Notes under the pieces: model-generated | Told to the model about the DNA's origin: nothing | The model's database searches: none | What the model saw: only the letters and a program-made list of their open reading frames with translations | Made by a program: the position numbers and the translations under genes | NCBI GenBank assembly: GCA_025464695.1 | Contig: JAODNQ010000036.1 | Coordinates: 1 to 15,116, forward strand | Source of the DNA: Frankiales bacterium | Lineage (GTDB): Bacteria; Actinomycetota; Actinomycetes; Mycobacteriales; SCTD01 | DNA: 15,116 nt | Reading direction: 5' to 3' | Shown here: positions 7,484 through 14,763 of the stretch, one piece after another | Layout of the letters: each line of letters opens with the position of its first letter | Numbering within the stretch: position 1 is the stretch's first letter

Positions 7484-8115
7484 GCCAGCCCGGCGGCGAC
7501 CGCCGCGGTGCGCGGCCCGACGCCGAGCCGCAGGGCGGCGGCGAGGTCCTCCGGGGTGTCGACGTCGCGCCGCAGGCCGTCGGCGGCGGCGAGCGGCCGG
7601 GCACCGGCAGCCCGGTGCCGGGCGAAGGAGCCCGGCCCGTAGGCGGGCGCGAGGACGAGCCCGGGCGGTGCGGCGAGCAGGGAGGTGCCCGACCCGGGAG
7701 CGTCGGCCACCACCCCGCACCGTCCCGCCGCCACCTGCAGCAGGGCCGCCGCGAGGTCCTCGGGGCGGAGCGCCGGGAGGTCGGCGGCAAGCGCCGCGAC
7801 GCCCAGCCCGGGGTCGTCGTCCCGCAGCACCTGCGCGCCGTGGCGCAGCGCCGCGTCCAGGCCGTCGTCCGGCTCGTCGAGGACCACCGTCGCGCCCCGC
7901 CGGGCGAGCGCCTCACGGACCTCGGCGTCGGCGCAGACCGCCAGCACCCGCACCACCCCGGCGGCCGCGCAGGCGGCGTCGACGACGTCCTCGGCCATGG
8001 CCAGCGCGAGGGCGCGCCGGACACCGTCGTCGTAGGGCCGCAGCCGGGTCTTGGCCAGGTCCAGCCGCTTCACCGGGACGACGACGCCCCACCGCAGGGG
8101 GCTGGGGGACGGCAC
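7480..8115 (-). CDS. cofC: 2-phospholactate/phosphoenolpyruvate guanylyltransferase (F420 biosynthesis)
   Basis: This enzyme activates a three-carbon phospho-acid (phosphoenolpyruvate in actinobacteria, as FbiD) with GTP to make the precursor of the coenzyme F420 side chain. The nucleotidyltransferase N-terminus WGVVVPVKRLDLAKTRL is clear. It is followed by a Rossmann-like alpha/beta domain with ALAADLPALRPEDLAAAL, APAYGPGSFARH and RRDVDTPEDLAAAL, all typical of CofC/FbiD. The start is uncertain. GTG at 8115 gives 211 residues, close to the usual size, with a poor Shine-Dalgarno. GTG at 8169 would add 18 residues rich in Pro and Arg. The gene is divergent from plsC, and its 3' end overlaps the next gene by 4 bp. 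Other F420 genes (fbiA, fbiB, fbiC) are not in the window. Confidence 0.86.
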   Translation of the reverse strand: MPSPSPLRWGVVVPVKRLDLAKTRLRPYDDGVRRALALAMAEDVVDAACAAAGVVRVLAVCADAEVREALARRGATVVLDEPDDGLDAALRHGAQVLRDDDPGLGVAALAADLPALRPEDLAAALLQVAAGRCGVVADAPGSGTSLLAAPPGLVLAPAYGPGSFARHRAAGARPLAAADGLRRDVDTPEDLAAALRLGVGPRTAAVAAGLA

Positions 8116-8201
8116 CGGGAGAGTCTGCCAGCGGGGCTCCTCGACACGGGTCGGGCCCGGGCGGGACACTGGGCCGGCGCCGGGCGAGCTGCGGCCGGCG
8201 C

Positions 8202-8207
8202 AGGAGG
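8202..8207 (+). promoter_or_regulatory. Shine-Dalgarno that sets the plsC start
   Basis: AGGAGG lies 8 nt before the GTG at 8216 and favours that start over the in-frame GTG at 8231. It stands out because the divergent cofC gene has no comparable site. Confidence 0.65.
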
Positions 8208-8215
8208 GAGGCCGC

Positions 8216-9055
8216 GTGCGGCGCGAGAGCGTGAACCGACGTAGCCGGGTGACGCTGAGGGAGTTCGGCCCCTACTACGCCGTCGCCGCGTTCGTCCTCA
8301 AGCCGCTGTGCCTGGTGCTGACCCGTCCGCGCTGGGCCGGGCTCGAGCACGTCCCCGCCGAGGGCGGCGTGATCCTGGCGGCCAACCACATCTCGCACGC
8401 CGACCCGATCGTGCTCGCCGACTACGTCGTCTTCGGGGCGCACCGGATCGCCCGCTTCCTCGCCAAGAGCACGCTGTTCGCCGGCCGCGGCCCGGTCGCC
8501 CGGATCATGACGGGCGCCGCCCAGATCCCGGTCCACCGCGGCACGGCCGACGCCGCCCTGGCGCTCGAGGCGGCCGTGGCCGCGCTGCAGGCGGGCGAGT
8601 GCGTCGTCGTCTACCCCGAGGGCACAGTCACCCGCGACCCCGACAAGTGGCCGCAGGTGGCGAAGACCGGCGTCGCCCGGCTCGCCCTGATGTCCGGCGC
8701 GCCGGTGGTCCCGATCGGCCAGTGGGGCGCGGAGCGGCTGCTCGACACCTACCGGGGCAACGGGGTGCACGTGCCCGCTCGGGTCAGCGTCGTGGCGGGG
8801 CCGCCGGTCGACCTGTCCCGGTTCGCGGGGATGGAGCACACCAGCGAGCTGCTCCACGAGGTGACCGAGGAGGTCATGCGCGCCATCACGCGGATCGTGG
8901 AGGAGCTGCGCGGGGAGGCTCGGCCCGAGGTCGTGCACCAGCACCACCCGCGAGGCCGCCGTCCCGTGCCGGTGACCGACCCGCAGACCCCCGAGCACAC
9001 CCCCGAGCACACGCCCGAGCAGGCAGCCCAGCACGACGAGCGGAGGACGGCGTGA
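8216..9055 (+). CDS. plsC: 1-acyl-sn-glycerol-3-phosphate acyltransferase (PlsC family)
   Basis: This membrane-associated acyltransferase probably makes phosphatidic acid from lysophosphatidic acid. The family box NHISHADP (57-64) carries the catalytic H58 and D63. Other family boxes are [12 protein letters not shown] (131-142) and PVVPIGQWG (163-171). A hydrophobic segment at about 20-35 may anchor it to the membrane. The C-terminal tail after about residue 232 is hydrophilic and disordered-looking, with His-rich HQHH and three TPEH/TPEQ repeats (258-269). Its TGA overlaps the gpsA GTG, so both genes of this phospholipid precursor route are coupled. The 279-residue length is somewhat above a minimal PlsC because of the tail. 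An exact acyl-acceptor cannot be read from sequence. Confidence 0.9.
   Translation: MRRESVNRRSRVTLREFGPYYAVAAFVLKPLCLVLTRPRWAGLEHVPAEGGVILAANHISHADPIVLADYVVFGAHRIARFLAKSTLFAGRGPVARIMTGAAQIPVHRGTADAALALEAAVAALQAGECVVVYPEGTVTRDPDKWPQVAKTGVARLALMSGAPVVPIGQWGAERLLDTYRGNGVHVPARVSVVAGPPVDLSRFAGMEHTSELLHEVTEEVMRAITRIVEELRGEARPEVVHQHHPRGRRPVPVTDPQTPEHTPEHTPEQAAQHDERRTA
8987..9022 (+). repeat. Three 12-bp tandem repeats coding TPEH, TPEH and TPEQ in the plsC tail
   Basis: The codon unit ACC CCC GAG CAC is repeated with only small changes (third copy ACG CCC GAG CAG). The unit is a multiple of 3, so copy number could vary without breaking the frame. Confidence 0.8.
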
Positions 9056-10050
9056 CGCGAGCGGCGGTGCTGGGGACGGGCTCCTGGGGGACGGCGTACG
9101 GGAAGGTGCTCGCCGACGCCGGGACCGACGTCGTGCTGTGGTCGCGCCGCCCCGAGCTCGCCGACGCCGTGAACGCGACCCACGAGAACCCGGACTACCT
9201 CCCGGGGCTCGTGCTGCCGGCCAACCTGAGCGCCACGTCCGACCCGCTCGAGGCCGTCGCCGGGGCCGACTTCGTCGTGCTGGCCGTGCCGTCGCAGAGC
9301 CTGCGGGAGAACCTCGCTGCCGTGGCCGGGTCCCTCGCCCCGGGCACGCTGCTGGTCAGCCTCATGAAGGGCGTCGAGCTGGTCACGCTCAAGCGCATGA
9401 GCGAGGTCATCGCCGAGGTCGCCGACGTCCCGGCCTCCCAGGTCGCCGTCGTCAGCGGGCCGAACCTGGCCAAGGAGATCGCCGCCGGGCAGCCCGCCGC
9501 CACCGTCGTCGCCTGCACCGACGCCGCCGCGGCCGGGCGGCTGCAGGCGGCCTCCACCACCCGGTACTTCCGGCCGTACACGCACACCGACGTCGTCGGC
9601 TGCGAGCTCGGGGGCGCGGTCAAGAACGTCATCGCCCTCGCCACGGGCATGGCGCAGGGGATGGGTCTCGGCGACAACACCAAGGCCTCGCTCATGACCC
9701 GGGGCCTGGCCGAGACGGCCCGCCTCGGCACCGTCCTCGGCGCCGACCCCCTGACCTTCTCCGGCCTCGCCGGGCTGGGGGACCTCATCGCCACCTGCAG
9801 CTCGCCGCTGTCGCGCAACCGCACCTTCGGCGAGCGGCTGGGCCGCGGGGAGTCGCTGCAGGACATCCTCGCCAGGAAGCAGCAGACCGCCGAGGGCGTG
9901 AAGAGCTGCCGGTCGATCCTGGACCTCGCCCGCAAGCACGACGTCGACATGCCGATCACGGAGCAGGTCGTCGCGGTCTGCCACGACGGGCTGTCGCCCC
10001 GCGAGGTCATCCGCCGGCTGATGTCCCGCGAGACGCGCAGTGAGCAGTGA
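9052..10050 (+). CDS. gpsA: Glycerol-3-phosphate dehydrogenase [NAD(P)+]
   Basis: This cytosolic enzyme reduces dihydroxyacetone phosphate to sn-glycerol-3-phosphate, the backbone for phospholipids. The 332-residue length is typical. It has the Rossmann motif GTGSWG (8-13), MKGVE (105-109), [10 protein letters not shown] (135-144) and the catalytic Lys at 191 in [21 protein letters not shown]. It also has the substrate-site GLAGLGDL and the C-terminal [10 protein letters not shown]. The GTG start overlaps the plsC stop by 4 bp with GGAGG (9042-9046) 5 nt ahead. GpsA supplies the acceptor used upstream of PlsC, so the pair is functionally coherent. Confidence 0.96.
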   Translation: MTRAAVLGTGSWGTAYGKVLADAGTDVVLWSRRPELADAVNATHENPDYLPGLVLPANLSATSDPLEAVAGADFVVLAVPSQSLRENLAAVAGSLAPGTLLVSLMKGVELVTLKRMSEVIAEVADVPASQVAVVSGPNLAKEIAAGQPAATVVACTDAAAAGRLQAASTTRYFRPYTHTDVVGCELGGAVKNVIALATGMAQGMGLGDNTKASLMTRGLAETARLGTVLGADPLTFSGLAGLGDLIATCSSPLSRNRTFGERLGRGESLQDILARKQQTAEGVKSCRSILDLARKHDVDMPITEQVVAVCHDGLSPREVIRRLMSRETRSEQ

Positions 10051-10083
10051 CGGGCGAGCAGTGACGGGCGAGCAGTGAGGGGC
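10042..10083 (+). repeat. Triplicated 14-bp unit at the gpsA/next-gene junction
   Basis: GAGCAGTGACGGGC occurs at 10042-10055 and 10056-10069, and a third copy, GAGCAGTGAGGGGC, is at 10070-10083. The gpsA stop (10048-10050) is in copy 1. Every copy contains a GTGA start/stop core (GTG at 10047, 10061 and 10075). Because 14 is not a multiple of 3, the three GTGs are in three different frames. Only the last opens the downstream gene. The other two stop after five codons. Confidence 0.9.
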
Positions 10084-11265
10084 GAGGGCACCCGCGCCGT
10101 CCACGGCCCGCCCTTCCCCGAGGTCGCCCAGACCCCGCTCGCCCCGCCCGTGTACCGGACCGCGGCCTTCGGCTTCGACAGCGCGCAGGAGTACGCCGAC
10201 GTCATGGCCGGCGACGTCCCGGGCTGGTCCTACAGCCGGGTCGACAACCCCACCTCCGACGCCTTCGCCCAGGCGGTCGCCGCACTCGAGGGCGTCTCCG
10301 TCGAGGGCGACGTCGTCGGGCAGCCGTTCGCGTCCGGCATGGCCGCCATCTCGACGGTGCTCATGTCCGCTACGCACGCCGGCGCCCACGTCGTCGCCCC
10401 CCGGGAGGTCTACGGCGGGACGTACGGGCTGCTCGCGACGGTGCTGGCCCGGTTCGGGGTGGAGACGACGTTCGTCGACGCCCGCGACCTCGACGCCGTC
10501 CGCGCGGCGGTGCGCCCTGAGACCACCGTGCTGTGGGGCGAGGTCATGGCCAACCCGACGATGACCGTCAGCGACCTGCCCGGCCTCGCCGCGATCGCCC
10601 GCGACGCCGGCCTGCTGTTCGCCGTCGACGCCACCTTCGCGTCCCCGGCCGTCTGCCGGCCGCTGGAGCACGGCGTCGACGTCGTCGTGCACAGCGCCAC
10701 GAAGTACCTCGGCGGCCACAGCGACGCCACCGGCGGCGTCGCCGTCGGGCGGCCGGAGCTGATCGCACGGGTGAAGCGCGACCGGGTCGAGCTCGGCGGG
10801 GCGCTCGCCCCGGACGAGGCCTTCCTGCTGCACCGCGGCCTCGCCACGCTGCCGCTGCGGGTCGACCGCTCCTGCCGCAGCGCCCTCGCCGTCGCCGAGG
10901 CCGTCCAGGCCCACCCGGCTGTCGTCCGCGTGCAGCACCCGGGCCTGGCCGACGACCCGTCGCACGAGCTCGCCGTCAAGCTGTTCGACGAGGGCCGCTA
11001 CGGCGCCTGCGTCACCGTCACGCCCCGCGGCGGCCGCGAGGCGGGCCTGGCGCTCTGCGACCGGCTGCGCCTGGTGAAGAACGCCACCAGCCTCGGTGGC
11101 ACGGTGAGCAAGACCAGCCACGCCGCGACGACGACGCACCGCCAGCTCGACGACGCCGCCCTGCTCGAGGCCGGCATCGACCCGGCCGCGGTCCGCGTGA
11201 GCGTCGGCCTGGAGGACCCCGCCGACCTCGTCGAGGACCTGCTGCAGGCGCTCGACACCCTGTAG
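10075..11265 (+). CDS. Trans-sulfuration PLP enzyme (cystathionine gamma-synthase/lyase family)
   Basis: This is a Cys/Met metabolism PLP-dependent enzyme. The 396-residue protein has YSRVDNPT (53-60), the phosphate-binding GMAAIST segment (88-94), DATFASP (185-191) and the Schiff-base Lys at 210 in HSATKYLGGHSD. LVKNATSLGG..S follows near residues 330-345. These are the family hallmarks, but separating cystathionine gamma-synthase, beta-lyase, gamma-lyase or methionine gamma-lyase is not possible by eye. The GTG at 10075 is the first start codon after the upstream in-frame stop, and the product then has the conserved N-terminal GEGTRAVHG. It follows gpsA with a 24-bp gap made of the 14-bp repeat. 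A 5-bp hairpin lies after its stop. Confidence 0.9.
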   Translation: MRGEGTRAVHGPPFPEVAQTPLAPPVYRTAAFGFDSAQEYADVMAGDVPGWSYSRVDNPTSDAFAQAVAALEGVSVEGDVVGQPFASGMAAISTVLMSATHAGAHVVAPREVYGGTYGLLATVLARFGVETTFVDARDLDAVRAAVRPETTVLWGEVMANPTMTVSDLPGLAAIARDAGLLFAVDATFASPAVCRPLEHGVDVVVHSATKYLGGHSDATGGVAVGRPELIARVKRDRVELGGALAPDEAFLLHRGLATLPLRVDRSCRSALAVAEAVQAHPAVVRVQHPGLADDPSHELAVKLFDEGRYGACVTVTPRGGREAGLALCDRLRLVKNATSLGGTVSKTSHAATTTHRQLDDAALLEAGIDPAAVRVSVGLEDPADLVEDLLQALDTL

Positions 11266-11269
11266 CGGT

Positions 11270-11283
11270 TGCGCCCCCGCGCA
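11270..11283 (+). terminator. Short hairpin after the PLP enzyme gene
   Basis: TGCGC (11270-11274) and GCGCA (11279-11283) enclose a 4-nt loop of C. The stem is short and no T-run follows. It also lies only 19 nt before the flavoenzyme ATG, so it might influence that start instead of termination. Confidence 0.3.
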
Positions 11284-11302
11284 GGTGGCCAAGGGTGGGG
11301 GC

Positions 11303-12691
11303 ATGGACTCCTTCGACGTCGTCGTGCTCGGAGCCGGCTCAGCCGGTGAGAACGTCGCCACCTCCCTCGCCGAGGCGGGCCGCTCGGTCGCCCTGGTCGA
11401 GACCCTGCGCGTCGGCGGCGAGTGCCCCTACGTGGCCTGCATGCCGAGCAAGGCGGTGCTGCGCAGCGCCGAGGCGCGGCACGACGCCCAGCAGCTGGTC
11501 GACCTCGGCGGGGCGTCCTCCCGACCGACGCTGGACGACGACGCCCTCGCGTTCCGCCAGGCCGTGCAGCGGCGCGACGAGGTCGCGGAGCACCGCGACG
11601 ACGGCGGGGCGGCCGGGGAGCTCGAGGAGGCCGGCGTGGTGCTCGTGCGCGGCCGCGGGCGGGTCGTGCGCGAGGGCGTGGTGGACGTCGACGGGCGCGA
11701 GCTCGCCTACACCGACCTCGTGCTCGCCACCGGCAGCACCGCCGTCGTCCCGGACCTGCCCGGGCTCGACCGCGTCCCGACCTGGACCAGCGACCAGGCG
11801 CTGTCGGCCCAGGACCGCCCGGCCAGCCTGCTCGTCCTCGGCGGAGGAGCGGTGGGCGTCGAGCAGGCGCAGTCGTTCGCCCGGTTCGGCACCCGGGTCG
11901 TCCTCGTCGACCCCGGCAGGCACCTGCTCGGCAAGGAGGAGCCCAGCGTCGCCGCGCTGCTGGGCGAGGCGCTGCAGGCCGACGGCGTCGACGTCCGGCT
12001 CGGGGTCGGCGCCGAGCGGTTCGAGCCCGGCGACGACGGCGGCGCCCGGGTGCACCTGTCCGGGGGCGCGGGCGTCCTCGAGGTCGAGCGCGTGCTGACC
12101 GCGACCGGACGCCGGCCGACCACAGAGGGGCTGGGCCTGGAGGTGCTCGGCATCGAGCCGGACGGCAAGGGCGCGCTCGAGACCGACGACCACTGCCGGG
12201 TGGTCGGGCAGCAGCACGTCTGGGCGGCCGGCGACGTCACGGGCGTCGCGCCGTACACCCACACCGCCAACTACCAGGCCCGCATCGTCAGCGAGAACCT
12301 GCTCGGCCGGGACCGCACCGCCGACTACCGGGCGATCCCGCGCGCGGTCTACACCTCGCCCGCCGTCGCCAGCGTGGGCATGGACGAGGCCACCGCGCGC
12401 GAGCAGGGCATCGACGCCGTCACCGCCGTGATGGACCTCGGGGAGGTCGCCCGGGCGTCCACCGAGGGCGCCGGGGGCGGGCGCCTGGTCCTGACCGCCG
12501 ACCGGGCGAAGGGCGTGCTCATCGGGGCGTCAGCCATCGGGCCGCGGGCAGACGAGTGGCTGTCGGAGGCCACCCTGGCCGTCCGCGCGCAGGTCCCCCT
12601 GAGCGTGCTCACCGACGTCGTCCACGCGTTCCCGACGTTCGGGGAGGCCTACGAGCCGCCCCTGCGGGAGCTGGCAGAGAAGGTGTCATGA
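11303..12691 (+). CDS. Pyridine nucleotide-disulfide oxidoreductase (dihydrolipoyl dehydrogenase/mercuric reductase-like)
   Basis: This is a FAD- and NAD(P)H-dependent two-domain flavoenzyme of the group I disulfide reductase family. It has the FAD-binding GAGSAGENVA (10-19), a redox-active pair at C41 and C46, a second Rossmann LGGGAVGVEQAQ (about 173-184), the FAD-contacting AAGDVTG (about 313-319) and a C-terminal dimerisation domain. That domain carries H441 and E448 (HAFPTFGE) of the catalytic dyad. The active-site segment is GGECPYVACMPSK where classical members have GGTCLNVGCIPSK. Spacing of the two cysteines is kept, so disulfide chemistry is possible. The substrate is unknown. I chose the ATG at 11303, though a GTG at 11285 is in frame. 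The stop overlaps the SDR start (ATGA), which suggests linked function. Confidence 0.85.
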   Translation: MDSFDVVVLGAGSAGENVATSLAEAGRSVALVETLRVGGECPYVACMPSKAVLRSAEARHDAQQLVDLGGASSRPTLDDDALAFRQAVQRRDEVAEHRDDGGAAGELEEAGVVLVRGRGRVVREGVVDVDGRELAYTDLVLATGSTAVVPDLPGLDRVPTWTSDQALSAQDRPASLLVLGGGAVGVEQAQSFARFGTRVVLVDPGRHLLGKEEPSVAALLGEALQADGVDVRLGVGAERFEPGDDGGARVHLSGGAGVLEVERVLTATGRRPTTEGLGLEVLGIEPDGKGALETDDHCRVVGQQHVWAAGDVTGVAPYTHTANYQARIVSENLLGRDRTADYRAIPRAVYTSPAVASVGMDEATAREQGIDAVTAVMDLGEVARASTEGAGGGRLVLTADRAKGVLIGASAIGPRADEWLSEATLAVRAQVPLSVLTDVVHAFPTFGEAYEPPLRELAEKVS

Positions 12692-13446
12692 AGGCTCTCC
12701 ACGGACAGGTCGCCCTGGTCACCGGGGGCGGGAGCGGGATTGGCGCGGAGACCTGCGCCCGGCTGGCCCGCGACGGCGCGGCGGTCGCGGTGAACGGGCG
12801 CGACGCCGACGAGGTGCAGGCGACCGTCGAGCGCTGCCGCGACCTCGGCGTCGAGGCGGTGCCCGCCGTCGCCGACGTGTCCGACCCCGACGCGGTGAAG
12901 GCCATGGTGGCGGACGTCGTGGAGCGCCTCGGCGGCCTGCAGATCGCGGTGAACAACGCCGGCATGCAGTCCGAGGTCCCGTTCCTGGAGACCGACGTCG
13001 ACACCTGGCGCGCCCAGCTGTCCGTCGACCTCGACGGCGCCTTCTACGTCGCTCACGCCGCCGCGACGCACATGGCCGGCCGGGGCGGCGGGGTGATCGT
13101 CAACGTGACGAGCGTCCATGAGCACCAGCCGCGCCCCGGCTTCGCGCCGTACTGCGTGGCGAAGGCCGGCCTCGGGATGCTGACCAAGGTGATGGCCCGC
13201 GAGCTCGCGCCTCAGGGCATCCGCGTGGTGTCGGTGGCCCCGGGCGCGATCGAGACGGCGATGCAGGGCGACCAGACGGAGCAGGAGCGGGCCGAGCAGG
13301 AGGCCGGGATCCCGGCGGGGCGCCTGGCGCGGCCGAGCGAGGTGGCCGCGCTGATCGGCTTCCTGGTGTCGCCCGAGGCCGCGTACGTGAGCGGGACGAG
13401 CGTCGTGATCGACGGCGCGCTGGAGCAGCAGGTCAGCCTGTCCTGA
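12688..13446 (+). CDS. Short-chain dehydrogenase/reductase, classical (glucose dehydrogenase/FabG-like)
   Basis: This cytosolic NAD(P)-dependent oxidoreductase has the classical SDR layout: TGGGSGIG (12-19) for cofactor binding, NNAG (89-92), catalytic S142, and Y155 with K159 (YCVAK). The C-terminal end has PEAAYVSGTSVVIDGAL, as in glucose 1-dehydrogenases and FabG-like proteins. The 252-residue length is normal. N36-G-R at the end of strand beta-2 is compatible with NADP preference but does not settle it. The ATG overlaps the flavoenzyme stop by 4 bp, so the two are coupled. The substrate cannot be told. A sugar or polyol is a guess from family resemblance. Confidence 0.9.
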   Translation: MKALHGQVALVTGGGSGIGAETCARLARDGAAVAVNGRDADEVQATVERCRDLGVEAVPAVADVSDPDAVKAMVADVVERLGGLQIAVNNAGMQSEVPFLETDVDTWRAQLSVDLDGAFYVAHAAATHMAGRGGGVIVNVTSVHEHQPRPGFAPYCVAKAGLGMLTKVMARELAPQGIRVVSVAPGAIETAMQGDQTEQERAEQEAGIPAGRLARPSEVAALIGFLVSPEAAYVSGTSVVIDGALEQQVSLS

Positions 13447-13459
13447 GCAGGGGCCTCGG

Positions 13460-13475
13460 CGTCCGTCCGTGGACG
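13460..13475 (+). terminator. Short hairpin after the first SDR gene
   Basis: CGTCC (13460-13464) and GGACG (13471-13475) form a 5-bp stem with a 6-nt loop, 13 bp after the stop. It has no T-run. The rest of the gap to 13583 shows nothing else recognisable. Confidence 0.3.
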
Positions 13476-13583
13476 TCGTGTCCCTCGTGGTCCTCCGCCT
13501 CGCGTCTGGCGCCCGGTCGTCCCCGGCAGCGCGTCGGCAGGTCCACCGCGCGCCCGAGCCGGGCCGCGCCCAGGATGGCCCTC

Positions 13584-14538
13584 ATGCCGATGATCACCAC
13601 GCCGTTCGGCGCCACCAGCACCGCTCTCGAGGTCGCTGACGGCGTCGACCTGAGCGGACGGTCCGCTGTGGTGACCGGTGCCGCGTCCGGCATCGGCGTC
13701 GAGACCGCGCGGGCCCTCGCAAGCACCGGTGCCGCCGTCACCCTCGCCGTCCGTGACCTCGATGCCGGCCGCCGCGTCGCTACCGACATCACGTCCACGA
13801 CGGGCAACCCCGACGTCGTCGCCGCACCGCTCGACCTCGCCGACCCGGCCTCGGTGCGGGCGTTCACGGACGCCTGGACCGGACCGCTCCACGTCCTGGT
13901 GAACAACGCCGGCGTGATGATGACCCCGGAGACCTGCACGCCGCAGGGCTGGGAGCTCCAGTTCGCGACCAACCACCTCGGCCACCTCGCGCTCGCCCTC
14001 GGCCTGCACGAGGCGCTGGCGGCCGACGGCGCCGCCCGGATCGTCTCGGTGAGCTCCAGCGGCCACGGCAACGCCGGGATCGAGTTCGACGACCTCTTCT
14101 TCGACCGGCGGCCCTACGACCCCGGCACCGCCTACGGGCAGTCCAAGACCGCCCAGGTCCTGTTCGCCGTCGAGGCGACCCGCCGCTGGCATCTGCGCCA
14201 ACGCGCTCATGCCCGGCGGCATCTGGACCGGGCTCCAGCGGCACTGGGACCCCGCCGACCTCGCTGCCGCCAAGACCAGCACCGCCGCCGCCGGCTGGAC
14301 CGCCAAGACGCCCGAGCAGGGCGCGGCCACGTCCGTGCTGCTCGCGGTGTCGCCGCTGCTGGAGGGGGTCGGCGGCCGGTACTTCGACGACTGCCAGGAG
14401 TCCGAGGTCGTCCCGGAGATCGTCGACGGCCTGCACGGGGTCCGGGACTACGCCCTGGACCCGGTCGCGGCGGCCCGGCTCTGGGACGTGTCGGTCGCCC
14501 TGCTGGCGGCTGCTGAGCCCGACCGCTCCTGGGCCTGA
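13584..14538 (+). pseudogene. Short-chain dehydrogenase (retinol dehydrogenase/WWOX-like), broken by a frameshift
   Basis: The 5' part codes a normal SDR: TGAASGIG (31-38), NNAG (107-110), catalytic S157-159 region (SVSSSG) and Y184 with K188 (YGQSK). At W202 (14187-14189) the frame loses the family. It continues sensibly only in another frame from GGC at 14188, giving GICANALMPGGIWTGLQRHW and then a normal C-terminus to the TGA at 14538. The shift equals a loss of 2 mod 3 bases. Homologues usually have a few residues (such as ADEG) between RW and I.ANA.MPG, so a deletion of about 11 bp fits. Read through in the first frame, the product ends at 14516 with a nonsense Arg-rich tail. ATG 13584 is preferred because AGGA lies about 8 nt upstream, and an ATG at 13575 is also in frame. 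A sequencing error cannot be excluded. Confidence 0.75.
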
Positions 14539-14657
14539 CGCGCCGCCGCCTCGCGCCTGTCTGCAGCGCGGTGCCGCCACGCTCTGCACGCGCGCGGTGT
14601 GATGCGCGCTCGAGCACCGTCCGCCCGGTCCTTGCTCCGGCGAGCGCCGACGCCCGA

Positions 14658-14673
14658 CCGCACGCAGGTGCGG
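14658..14673. terminator. Hairpin in the gap between convergent SDR and HNH genes
   Basis: CCGCAC (14658-14663) and GTGCGG (14668-14673) form a perfect 6-bp stem with a 4-nt loop. It is placed between the SDR pseudogene and the opposing HNH gene, where a shared terminator is expected. There is no T-run. I see no gene in the 225-bp gap 14539-14763. Confidence 0.35.
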
Positions 14674-14763
14674 CATCCGGGTGCCACCACCCTCGCGACC
14701 TGCGCACGGCGAGGCGCCATTGAGCGCCGCCCGGTGTCTACCGGTCGATCCAGCCGTCGTCCG

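Noticed and set aside
5356..8244. A 962-residue open frame on the plus strand opposite ppk1, the OB-like gene and cofC
   Set aside because: It lies antisense to clear family members, has no recognisable motif, and is a product of the GC-rich codon structure, which makes stops rare in the complementary frame.
8749..11361. An 870-residue open frame on the minus strand opposite gpsA and the PLP enzyme
   Set aside because: It is antisense to two confidently identified enzymes, and its composition (Gly, Arg, Val, Asp-rich with no motif) is that of a shadow frame.
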